From: JAWWPY01 sp033854735
GTDB taxonomy: Bacteria > Actinomycetota > Actinomycetes > Streptosporangiales > Streptosporangiaceae
Direction of reading: 5' to 3'
Assembly (NCBI GenBank): GCA_033854735.1
Contig: JAWWPY010000598.1
Location: 26,685 to 90,684, forward strand
Length of the DNA: 64,000 nucleotides
The notes beneath the pieces are model-generated. The model made no database searches and was not told the DNA's origin. It saw nothing but the letters and a program-made list of their open reading frames with translations. Position numbers and translations under genes: made by a program. Every line of letters begins with the position of its first letter. Positions within the stretch are counted from its first letter, which is position 1. Below, one piece after another: positions 16,155 through 23,057 of this stretch.

Positions 16155-16481
16155 ATGACCGTTGTGAAGATCAATGCGATTACAGTGCCGGCCGATAGCG
16201 GGGACGAGCTTGCCCGGCGGTTCGCGGCCCGGGCGGGCGCGGTCGACAACCAGGACGGCTTTGAAGGCTTCGAACTGCTGAAGCCGGCCGACGAGCGCAC
16301 CACCTGGCTCGTGGTGACACGCTGGCGGGACGACGCTTCTTTCAAGGCGTGGCTGCACTCGCCCGCGTTCGGGCACGGTCACCGCTCCGCGGCCGAGCGC
16401 AGCGGCGGCGAGGCGCCCGCCCCGGTCGGCGTCAGCAGCGAGCTGTGGTCCTACGAGGTCGCCGGCGGCTCAGCCGACTGA
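16155..16481 (+). CDS. MhuD-like heme-degrading monooxygenase (ABM fold)
   Basis: 108 residues from ATG 16155. The N-terminus MTVVKINAITVPADSGDELARRF and the following RAGAVDNQDGFEGFELLKP are very close to mycobacterial MhuD (MPVVKINAIEVP...). Asn7 and Trp66, which distort heme in MhuD, are conserved, and a heme-ligand histidine is available at 74 or 76 in a segment two residues shorter than in MhuD. The predicted role is cytosolic heme breakdown for iron release, giving mycobilin-type products without CO. No heme uptake genes are adjacent. Confidence 0.82.
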   Translation: MTVVKINAITVPADSGDELARRFAARAGAVDNQDGFEGFELLKPADERTTWLVVTRWRDDASFKAWLHSPAFGHGHRSAAERSGGEAPAPVGVSSELWSYEVAGGSAD

Positions 16482-16555
16482 GCGCAGGAGCCGCCCAGGT
16501 CCCGGACCCCCATCGACCCGAACTATGTCTGCCCAGCGCCGGCGCGACCGCCCAG

Positions 16556-16777
16556 CTAGGCCTCGCCGCAGAAGGTGCCGTCCTTCACGGCGGCGACAAA
16601 GACCTCCCATTGCTGAGACGCGCAGGTGAGCATCGGGTTTCCGGGACTCTCAGAGTCACGAACAGCGACCGACCGGCCCAGGAACGCGACTTCGACGCAT
16701 GCACCGCTCTCGCATGACCGGCTACGACGCCAGGCGATCGGATCTGGCCATGCCCTCGTCGCCGAGTCCTCAGTCAC
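16556..16777 (-). CDS. DUF397 protein (orphan)
   Basis: 73 residues from GTG 16777, chosen because GGGAGGA lies 5 nt upstream. It matches DUF397: IAWRRSRSCESGACVEVAFLGRSVAVRDSESPGNPMLTCASQQWEVFVAAVKDGTF. It has no adjacent XRE gene of its own, and the DUF397 genes upstream each have separate starts. It is the first of four leftward DUF397 genes in this AT-richer island. Confidence 0.85.
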   Translation of the reverse strand: MTEDSATRAWPDPIAWRRSRSCESGACVEVAFLGRSVAVRDSESPGNPMLTCASQQWEVFVAAVKDGTFCGEA

Positions 16778-16949
16778 CGGGTCCTCCCGTAACAATCGAC
16801 GCCGTTTGGGCCGCACCCACGTCCCTAATCATGCTATGCATGACTAATTAGTCGCTGTCAACTAATCACACCGCTAGTGTTATATGAGAATCTGACGTTA
16901 CCTGTGTTGCTGAGAGGACGCCAGTGATTTATACCGCTTAGGGCATAGA
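16778..16949. promoter_or_regulatory. AT-rich control region with a 12-bp palindrome
   Basis: This gap is strikingly AT-rich for the window. It contains the perfect palindrome GACTAATTAGTC at 16842-16853, with flanking half-sites CTAATCA nearby (about 16825 and 16862). The position 65 bp upstream of the DUF397 start at 16777 suits an operator/promoter for that gene. The binding protein is unknown; the XRE regulator at 18327 is a candidate. Confidence 0.45.
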
Positions 16950-16981
16950 CAAGGGGCCGATCACATGGTATCGACCCCTTG
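16950..16981 (-). terminator. stem-loop terminator after DUF397 gene 17006
   Basis: CAAGGGGCCGAT (16950-16961) and ATCGACCCCTTG (16970-16981) pair over 12 positions with one mismatch and an 8-nt loop, 25 bp beyond the stop of the DUF397 gene. No U-tract. Confidence 0.6.
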
Positions 16982-17005
16982 CCTGCTTGAAATCGGCAGA
17001 TCTCT

Positions 17006-17221
17006 TCAGTGGATACTGTCGAATTCGCCCCGTTTAATACCTGTTACGAACGCTTCCCATTCGGCCCTGGTGTAGGAAAGGACGGGGCCATCGGGGCTCT
17101 TAGAATCCCCCAACAGGATCATTTCACCCGCGGGCGCCACTCGGACGCACGCTCCGCCATCGCAGTGCCGTGCGACGCGCCACGAAACGTTCCCTCCGTC
17201 TGGTGAATCTGACAATGCCAT
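17006..17221 (-). CDS. DUF397 protein downstream of a deleted XRE gene
   Basis: 71 residues from ATG 17221. DUF397 pattern: SWRVARHCDGGACVRVAPAGEMILLGDSKSPDGPVLSYTRAEWEAFVTGIKRGEFD. Its start lies inside the open frame of the truncated XRE gene, reproducing the XRE-to-DUF397 overlap seen in intact pairs. Its former partner has lost its sensor domain, so this copy may now be regulated differently or be redundant. Confidence 0.85.
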   Translation of the reverse strand: MALSDSPDGGNVSWRVARHCDGGACVRVAPAGEMILLGDSKSPDGPVLSYTRAEWEAFVTGIKRGEFDSIH

Positions 17222-17535
17222 TGACTATTTTCCTCCTTATCGCTGATGTCAGGCATGCCGACCAGTCTGCCTGTTAGGTGGCGTACTCTTTCGCTGATGT
17301 CGGCGATCAGGTGCAGGGAGTCCCAGGGAGGAAGCGACTCATAGCGGAGATACTCTATCGCCTCGCGGCGACGCTCGACCTCGGCTGGGCGTTCCTTGCG
17401 GAGGTTGACGTACGGCCCCTCCACGAAGACGACGCCCGGAAGCGCCTTTTCGTGGAACTCGACGGTAAGGTAGAGTCCGGTACGAAGTTGACGCAGCCGC
17501 CCGCCGACCTCCTGCCCGCGCACGCTGGGCTTCAT
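17119..17535 (-). pseudogene. XRE/DUF5753 regulator with large internal deletion
   Basis: The frame starts at ATG 17535 behind GAGGAGG (8-nt spacing). Its first 20 residues (VRGQEVGGRLRQLRTGLYLTVE) match residues 8-29 of the intact regulator at 18327-19175. The next residues (FHEKALPGVVFVEGP, then REAIEYLRYESLPPWDSLHLIADI) match its residues 222-274. About 193 codons, covering the recognition helix and almost all of DUF5753, are missing in frame. After that the frame runs on into the DUF397 gene in another phase until 17119. It could still yield a short hybrid protein, but it cannot be a normal regulator. Confidence 0.75.
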
Positions 17536-17612
17536 CGAACGGGCCTCCTCAGTTTGGGCGCCACCCAGCATGGTGCCTCAGCAGCAGACCGTGGGATCGT
17601 TGCCTTCATGGC

Positions 17613-17882
17613 CTATGCGAGCAACAAGTCTGTCCCGACTGCTCGTGACAGAAGATCGGCAGGGCAACGGGATGACGTCTGAAGCTCGTCGAATACGCCA
17701 GCCTTAATTCCGGCGACAAAGCGTCGCCACTCATCGCGACTCACGGTGAGGGACGCCCCATCCGGGTTTATAAAGCTACGCATCACGATCGCATCACCGA
17801 GTCTCGCGATCTCGATACACGCACCCCCATCGCACAACCTGCCGCATTGCCACACCAGTTCTCCTGCCGGTCGGCTACTCAC
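17613..17882 (-). CDS. DUF397 protein with C-terminal extension
   Basis: 89 residues from GTG 17882, behind GGAGG. The DUF397 core is clear: ELVWQCGRLCDGGACIEIARLGDAIVMRSFINPDGASLTVSRDEWRRFVAGIKAGVFDEL. About 22 extra residues (SRCPADLLSRAVGTDLLLA) follow where most members stop, possibly a read-through into formerly noncoding sequence. It has no XRE gene directly upstream; the truncated XRE gene lies just downstream. Confidence 0.8.
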   Translation of the reverse strand: MSSRPAGELVWQCGRLCDGGACIEIARLGDAIVMRSFINPDGASLTVSRDEWRRFVAGIKAGVFDELQTSSRCPADLLSRAVGTDLLLA

Positions 17883-18003
17883 TACACCTCCAAGGTGGTA
17901 AAGAACCAAGTCCGCTGCCCCATGCAGACACACGATTTATCCGACCTCGTCAATCGGGGCGGTCAACCAATTATGCAAAAGTGATCATTGCCACCTATGT
18001 AGC

Positions 18004-18041
18004 GCCGTAGGGGCTGGCACACAGACGCTAGCCCCTACGGC
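18004..18041 (-). terminator. stem-loop terminator after DUF397 gene 18065
   Basis: Perfect 12-bp inverted repeat GCCGTAGGGGCT (18004-18015) and AGCCCCTACGGC (18030-18041) with a 14-nt loop, 23 bp beyond the DUF397 stop. It separates the XRE/DUF397 pair from the next DUF397 gene. Confidence 0.65.
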
Positions 18042-18064
18042 AAACATATTTCAATAAGTTACAT

Positions 18065-18277
18065 TTAAGCGAGATCGTCGAAGTCGCCCAGCTTAGCGCC
18101 CGCGAGAAACTCTTTCCATTCATCCTTTGTATATCGATATACTGGACCATTAGGCTGGCTTGTGTTACCAAGCACGACTGAGTCGCCCTGGCGCGCCACC
18201 ATGACACACACGCCACTCTCGCACGTGCGTGAGACGCGCCAGGAGACGTCCTCCGGCGCTGATGGATAAACTGACAT
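18065..18277 (-). CDS. DUF397 protein paired with XRE regulator
   Basis: 70 residues from ATG 18277 (AAAGGA at 5-nt spacing); an ATG 6 bp earlier overlaps that site. DUF397 signature: VSWRVSRTCESGVCVMVARQGDSVVLGNTSQPNGPVYRYTKDEWKEFLAGAKLGDFDDL. It follows the intact XRE gene by about 50 bp on the same strand and is its likely partner. Confidence 0.87.
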   Translation of the reverse strand: MSVYPSAPEDVSWRVSRTCESGVCVMVARQGDSVVLGNTSQPNGPVYRYTKDEWKEFLAGAKLGDFDDLA

Positions 18278-18326
18278 AGTCATCCTTTCATTAGAGTAAT
18301 TCATGGGAACTACGCAAGCGAGTATA

Positions 18327-19175
18327 TTACCCGCTGGCGTAGGCTCTTCGCATCTCAGTTATGCGCAGCACCGAATCCCGTGGGCTCAAGGCGGAATCAC
18401 GGAGAGACTCGATGGCCTCGCGGTAACGATCCAGGTCGAGTTTGCGCTCCTGGTATTGATGGTTGATTAGTCCCTCGACGAATACGACCGATTCCAGCGG
18501 CTTTTCGAAATCAAAGAGGACGAAATTGCTGTCCTGGCCGGCGTGCGCGCCAACGTCAAACGGAATGACCTGCACCGTTGCCTTGCCATCCAGCTCCAGC
18601 TCCAGAACCTTGTCAAGCTGCGCCGCCATCACGGCGGAGCCGCCAACCCGGCGGTGCAGCGCCGCTTCGTCCAGCAGAACGCGATAGCGTGGCGGCTTGT
18701 CCTGTACCAGCAACTGCTGGCGACGGAGCCGGACCTCGACTCGTCGTTGAAGTATTCTGGGATCAATTTTCGGCGCGATCCCCTTGATAATCGCCCGAGC
18801 ATAGTCCTCAGTCTGCAGCAGCGCCGGCACGTAGTACATGGTGAAACTGGTAATCGACGTGGCTGCTTCCTCCAGCCCGATATACGGATTGAGCCCGAGA
18901 TCATCGTATTCGTTCCACCAGCTTTGCTCCCGCGCCTTCCGGGCGAGATCCATCAGCTCAGCCGACGTCGGCACATCAACGCCGTAGATTCCGCACAGGT
19001 CTCGGACGTCCCGCAGGCTCGGACGACGTGTCGCCGTCTCCATCCGGCTGATTTTGGTCGCTGAGCAGAGCAGCTTCTCCCCCACGTCTTCGACCGTCAG
19101 GCCCAGTTCTGTGCGCAACTGCCTAAGACGAGCGCCAAGTTCGCGCTGACGTACGGTCGGGCTCGCTCCTGTCAC
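18327..19175 (-). CDS. XRE family regulator with DUF5753 domain
   Basis: 282 residues from GTG 19175 behind GAGGAG. The HTH covers residues 14-68 (LRTELGLTVEDVGEKLLCSATKISRMETATRRPS). The DUF5753 domain spans about 85-270, with MYYVPALLQTEDYARAIIKG, VRLRRQQLLVQDKPPRYRVLLDEAALHRRVGG and VIPFDVGAHAGQDSNFVLFDF. It is the parent-like relative of the deleted copy at 17119-17535. A palindromic region lies over its promoter at 19276-19323. It probably controls itself and the DUF397 gene downstream. Confidence 0.9.
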   Translation of the reverse strand: MTGASPTVRQRELGARLRQLRTELGLTVEDVGEKLLCSATKISRMETATRRPSLRDVRDLCGIYGVDVPTSAELMDLARKAREQSWWNEYDDLGLNPYIGLEEAATSITSFTMYYVPALLQTEDYARAIIKGIAPKIDPRILQRRVEVRLRRQQLLVQDKPPRYRVLLDEAALHRRVGGSAVMAAQLDKVLELELDGKATVQVIPFDVGAHAGQDSNFVLFDFEKPLESVVFVEGLINHQYQERKLDLDRYREAIESLRDSALSPRDSVLRITEMRRAYASG

Positions 19176-19275
19176 GGCATCTGCTCCTCGTTGAACTCAG
19201 CCGCACGCGACGAGCCCCCGGAGGGGAGGCGCCGCTCCCGGCCCTACCGCACGTTCCTCTAGCCTTGGCCCGGGG

Positions 19276-19323
19276 ACTATACCGCTGGCATGTGCCAGCT
19301 ATACCACACGTAGGTATGATACC
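19276..19323 (-). promoter_or_regulatory. promoter/operator region of the XRE gene
   Basis: Two inverted repeats sit about 100-150 bp upstream of the XRE start: GCTGGCA-TG-TGCCAGC at 19284-19299, and GGTAT-G-ATACC at 19313-19323. The first is flanked on both sides by CTATACC (19277-19283, 19299-19305), which read as TATAG-containing -10-like boxes on the minus strand. This suits an autoregulated XRE promoter. Confidence 0.45.
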
Positions 19324-19709
19324 GCCAACCCAAACGCCTCATTGAGCCTGGCTGATCGCGCGGCGGCCGTGCGCGCCGCGACTGGCGCACCTATCGCGCA
19401 GCGTCCCCGCGATGAGCCAACGTCGCGATCGTTGCACCATGTGCCACGACTTCCCTGGTGAGGGCCAAATGGGCGTCGGTCACTGACAGCCAGGGTGACT
19501 TCTCGGCGGCCTACGACCGGGCCCCGCGCCTGCCGGCCACGCCTCCAGCCGGCGCCGGCCGCCCGCCCTCCTGCATCCCTGAGGGCGTTAACTAAACGGC
19601 ATGTGTCTAATGCGATCTCCATAGGCATAGGTCTATGGCATTTGCCAAACTCGTGAGACGCTTGAAGTGCCGGCGCCGCGCGGCGTTGGTGAACCGGAGG
19701 AGGTCGACC
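19324..19709. other. intergenic region without a recognised gene
   Basis: I see no convincing gene. Just before the membrane-protein gene there is an AT-richer stretch with an imperfect palindrome around CCATAGGCATAGGTCTATGG (about 19620-19640), which may be part of a promoter for the rightward pair of genes. Confidence 0.4.
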
Positions 19710-20585
19710 ATGACTACCTTGCACTTGCCGGCCGAGGAGCCAGAGGTTCGGGCGGCTGGACCATCCCCGCCGTCGGACGGGCCAGTTCATGGCCTGGAGC
19801 GGCCGGCGGATGTGGCGGACCTGATCCGCGATGTCAACCAGTCGAACGAGGCGGTGGAGGACCAGTGCCTGAGGGCCCGGCAGGCCACCGACGTCGCCGA
19901 CCGCAGCGAGAAGATCGCGGAGCTGTCCGCGGCTACGGCCGAGGGGGCGAAGGTCGCGCACCGGACAATCCAGGCCGAGCGCCCCCGGCGCCGGGCGTCG
20001 CTGCCCCGGCAGGTGGTCTTCGCGCTGGTGACAGTGGTGCTGGATGGCCTGGCGTGCTACTTCGCCGCCCAGGCACTCGATGGCAGCCAGGACGCCACCC
20101 TGGTGTGGGCCGGCCTGTTCCTCGCCGTCCTGGCCGGGGGCGAAGTGGCCCTCGACTTCTACCGGGACCGTCATCAGGGCGCCTGGCGCGTGCTGGGCGT
20201 CCTGCTCGCGGCGTTCGTCACGGTGCTCGGGGTTCTTCGCTTCTCGTACCTGGCGACTGTGGGAACCGGCGGCCTGGTGCCGGCGGTCGCCGGGGCATGC
20301 CTGTTCACGGCGGCCACCGCGGGCTTCCTCTTCCTTGGTTACCGCGCACTGCGGGCCGCCGAGACGCCGCCGGCCTGGCGGGCGCGCCGGTGGGCGCGTG
20401 CGGCACACCGGTCGGCCCAGGCCGCCTGCGGCGTGGCGGAACGAGACGCGGCCGAACGAGACCGCCTGATCGACGCCTACCTCGGCCAGGTCAGGCGCCA
20501 GGTGCTGAAGACCTGCCCGGCGGGGCAGCAGTTGACGATGGAAACGGCGGTGCGGACGCACCTGCTCGGAAAGGCACCGGTATGA
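19710..20585 (+). CDS. integral membrane protein coupled to OmpA lipoprotein
   Basis: 291 residues from ATG 19710 behind GGAGGAGG. Residues 1-95 are hydrophilic, with a helical stretch (VADLIRDVNQSNEAVEDQCLRARQATDVADRSEKIAELSAATAEGAKVAHRT is split here by a predicted coiled coil). About four membrane segments follow between 100 and 220 (VVFALVTVVLDGLACYFAAQAL; ATLVWAGLFLAVLAGGEVALDF; VLGVLLAAFVTVLGVL; GLVPAVAGACLFTAATAGFLFLGY), then a basic helical C-terminus. No family recognised. The stop overlaps the start of the OmpA lipoprotein gene by 4 bp (ATGA), so the two products very likely work together at the membrane. Confidence 0.8.
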   Translation: MTTLHLPAEEPEVRAAGPSPPSDGPVHGLERPADVADLIRDVNQSNEAVEDQCLRARQATDVADRSEKIAELSAATAEGAKVAHRTIQAERPRRRASLPRQVVFALVTVVLDGLACYFAAQALDGSQDATLVWAGLFLAVLAGGEVALDFYRDRHQGAWRVLGVLLAAFVTVLGVLRFSYLATVGTGGLVPAVAGACLFTAATAGFLFLGYRALRAAETPPAWRARRWARAAHRSAQAACGVAERDAAERDRLIDAYLGQVRRQVLKTCPAGQQLTMETAVRTHLLGKAPV

Positions 20586-21754
20586 AGACCTTCGGGGTCG
20601 CGGCGCCCGCCCTCCTCGTGGCCTTGGTCGCCGCTCTCGTCCTCGGCATCTCTGGCTGCAAGCTCATGGCGCTGAGCACGCCGCCCGCGACACAGCGAGT
20701 CAGCGTCCCCCGGGCCAAACCGTCGCTGCTTGAGGTGCTCACGGATGGTGGCTCACCATCCGTCCTCGCGGTCATGCGGGCACTGATAACGGCCACTATT
20801 CGCGGAGGGGAGCGAATCCTGATTCTCGACGATCGCAGCGGGGCCGTCCTGGCCTCCTCGACGGCCCCCGCTCCTCCCAGCCTCTCCGTGTCAGGTCGTC
20901 CCGCGCCGTTGCCCGCAGCCGCGACCAGCTTCCAGAAGTCCCGCTATCTGCGCGCGATACACCAGTACCGGGCCAGATTGCGGAACGCCCGCGCAGCAAT
21001 CCAGTTGCGCCAGAAGGAAGAGTTGATGGCCTGGGCCCGCACCCTCGTGGCACGGACCGATGCCCAGCTGCTGCGGCATGTTACGGGTGACAGGGGCATC
21101 CGTGCGGCTCTTGGGGCGGCCGCCACCGACATGTCCAGCCTGAGTCAGGCCGGGGTAGCCTACGGCGCTCGCAAGGTCGTCGTGATCCTGGGCATGGATG
21201 ACGCGACGGCCAGCTCCGTGCCGGGCCTCAGCATGGGACTGCAGCACAGCACAGTGGTGATCGACGACTTCCCCGGCAGCAGCGACGATGAAGCGGCGTG
21301 GCAGGCTGGCCTGCTCCAAGCGGGAGCGAGCAGGGCAGTGCTACTCACCCCGGCCACCGGCGATCAGCTCGCCACCGCCACGCGGCAGGGCCTGGACGGG
21401 GCGATCACGGACACCTTGACCAGCGTCTCGTTCGGCCCCGGCCAGTACGCGCTGCGGCCTGCTGCCCTTGCGCAGTTGCGCACGTTGTTGCGGAGGATCA
21501 CGGTCACCTACCCCCAGTCGACGGCCAGCATCAACGGATACACGGACAATCTTCCTGTCGCCGGTGGCAATCTCCAGCTGTCTCAGCGGCGCGCACAGGC
21601 GGTCGAAGCCTGGCTGGTCGCGCACGGAGTGGCAGCCAGCCGACTGCAGGCGGCCGGCTACGGGGACGCCGACCCACTCGCCCCAAACAGTCCTAGCGGC
21701 CAGCCACGCAACCGGCGGGTCGTTGTCATCATCGACCCGACCATGACCGCCTGA
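20582..21754 (+). CDS. lipoprotein with C-terminal OmpA domain
   Basis: 390 residues from ATG 20582, coupled to the preceding gene. The N-terminus is a lipoprotein signal with lipobox GISGC (Cys26). A helical segment near 120-165 (RYLRAIHQYRARLRNARAAIQL) is followed by an alpha/beta region (KVVVILGMDD, AVLLTPATGDQL). The last 110 residues are an OmpA/MotB peptidoglycan-binding domain: INGYTDNLPVAGGNLQLSQRRAQAVEAWLVAHG, then LAPNSPSGQPRNRRVVVI, with the key Asp and Arg residues. In a Gram-positive cell it would tie the membrane to the wall. The upstream frame extends open to 19667 without protein similarity. Confidence 0.85.
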   Translation: MKTFGVAAPALLVALVAALVLGISGCKLMALSTPPATQRVSVPRAKPSLLEVLTDGGSPSVLAVMRALITATIRGGERILILDDRSGAVLASSTAPAPPSLSVSGRPAPLPAAATSFQKSRYLRAIHQYRARLRNARAAIQLRQKEELMAWARTLVARTDAQLLRHVTGDRGIRAALGAAATDMSSLSQAGVAYGARKVVVILGMDDATASSVPGLSMGLQHSTVVIDDFPGSSDDEAAWQAGLLQAGASRAVLLTPATGDQLATATRQGLDGAITDTLTSVSFGPGQYALRPAALAQLRTLLRRITVTYPQSTASINGYTDNLPVAGGNLQLSQRRAQAVEAWLVAHGVAASRLQAAGYGDADPLAPNSPSGQPRNRRVVVIIDPTMTA

Positions 21755-21913
21755 CGCGAGCTCGTCCATACTCCGATCGTCGGGCGGCCTGGCAACGTCA
21801 GGTGGGAGGTCGGCCCAGGTAGTCTCTCGCCTGCCGGGCGACGGTGACAGCGTCGGCCACCGGGGCCGCGGCCGCCGGGGTGGCCTGCGAAGGCCAGATT
21901 TCCAGGAGGCGCG

Positions 21914-22789
21914 ATGCCAGCACCGAACGCGGCACCGAGAGTTGGTGTGATCTTTCGTCCAGAGCTCCCGCCCGAGCAGCTACGCGGGTTCGTCCACGCG
22001 GCTGAGGCCGCCGGGCTCGACGACGTCTGGCTGTGGGAAGACTGCTTTCTGGAAGGCGGGCTGACCAGCGCTGCGGCCGCTCTGGCCTGGACTACGTCGC
22101 TGCGGGTTGGCCTGGGCCTGATGCCAGTACCGTTCCGTAACGCGGCGCTTGCGGCCATGGAGATCGCCACCCTGGCGCGTTTGTTCCCGGGCCGCTTTGT
22201 TCCTGCGGCCGGACATGGCGTGACGCCGTGGATGAGGCAAGTCGGTGCCAGTGCCGCGTCCCCGATGACATTGCTGAGCGAATGGGTGAGTGCGACCCGT
22301 GCACTGCTCAATGCCGAGACCGTCACAGTAAACGGCGCTTATGTTCGGCTCGACGGAGTTTCGCTGGACTGGCCTCCCACCTCGGCGCCCCCTCTGCTGG
22401 TCGGGGCTCGAGGTCGGAAGACTCTCGAATTGGCGGGCGAAATCGCTGATGGCCTCGTCCTGGACGCTGGCCTGTCGCCCGACGGCGTGCGCACCGCGGT
22501 GGCGACCGCCGCAGCGACCAGGCGTCAAGAAGTGGTCGTCTACCTGCCCTGTGGTGCGGGACACGGGGCCAGGCAGCGGCTCGAAGCGAAGCTGGACCCA
22601 TCACGCGGCTCCGGTTCGGCCCGCGTGGCGGTGGGATCTCCCAGCGATGTCGCCGGCACTGTCCGAGCTTTCGCTGCGGCGGGGGCAACGACCGTCGTGC
22701 TCCAGCCGGCTGGCGACGAACCCGACATCGACTCGATCCTTCGCCTGGCGGCGGAGGCCCGAACCATCATCCGGGATGTTTCTGCCTGA
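21914..22789 (+). CDS. LLM-class F420-dependent oxidoreductase
   Basis: 291 residues; ATG 21914 follows CCAGGAGG. Bacterial luciferase-like TIM barrel: RVGVIFRPELPPEQLRGFVHAAEAAGLDDVWLWEDCFLEGG, then LRVGLGLMPVPFRNAALAAMEIATL and FPGRFVPAAGHGVTPWMRQVG, typical of the MSMEG-type F420 reductases, and PPLLVGARGRKTLELAGEIADGLVLD. Substrate unknown. Convergent with the 57-residue gene, with only 4 bp between the stops. Confidence 0.87.
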   Translation: MPAPNAAPRVGVIFRPELPPEQLRGFVHAAEAAGLDDVWLWEDCFLEGGLTSAAAALAWTTSLRVGLGLMPVPFRNAALAAMEIATLARLFPGRFVPAAGHGVTPWMRQVGASAASPMTLLSEWVSATRALLNAETVTVNGAYVRLDGVSLDWPPTSAPPLLVGARGRKTLELAGEIADGLVLDAGLSPDGVRTAVATAAATRRQEVVVYLPCGAGHGARQRLEAKLDPSRGSGSARVAVGSPSDVAGTVRAFAAAGATTVVLQPAGDEPDIDSILRLAAEARTIIRDVSA

Positions 22790-22793
22790 CGAT

Positions 22794-22967
22794 TTACCCA
22801 GCCACCACGGCGTCGAGCGCCTCGGGGTGCTCTCTCCGGTAGTGCTCGGTCAGCACGGCACTGACCTGACCGGGCCGGTACGCGATGGTGCGCTGGCAGA
22901 TATGGCAACGCACGACCGGTAGGTGCGTGACAGTCACCGGGAAGCGGGATGAGGCCGAGTTCTTCAT
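22794..22967 (-). CDS. 57-residue C2H2-like zinc-binding protein
   Basis: Small leftward gene from ATG 22967 to TAA 22794, with a GGGGAG just upstream (short spacing). The product has RCHICQRTIAYRPG then LTEHYRREHPEAL: Cys21-x2-Cys24-x17-His42-x4-His47, a C2H2 zinc-finger spacing that is uncommon in bacteria. The stop lies 4 bp from the end of the converging oxidoreductase gene. It follows the GH15 gene by 90 bp on the same strand. Function unknown; nucleic-acid or protein binding is possible. Confidence 0.6.
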   Translation of the reverse strand: MKNSASSRFPVTVTHLPVVRCHICQRTIAYRPGQVSAVLTEHYRREHPEALDAVVAG

Positions 22968-23057
22968 TACTCCCCATTATGCCAGGTCCGCGAGGCCTCA
23001 CTGGCGATCCCCCGGGCATGGGCCGGCGTGTCGTGGTCTCGGTTCCGGTTACCGAGA

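Noticed and set aside
16820..19180. Phage or integrative element
   Set aside because: The region is AT-richer and full of regulators, but there is no integrase, transposase, tRNA target or direct repeat at its edges.
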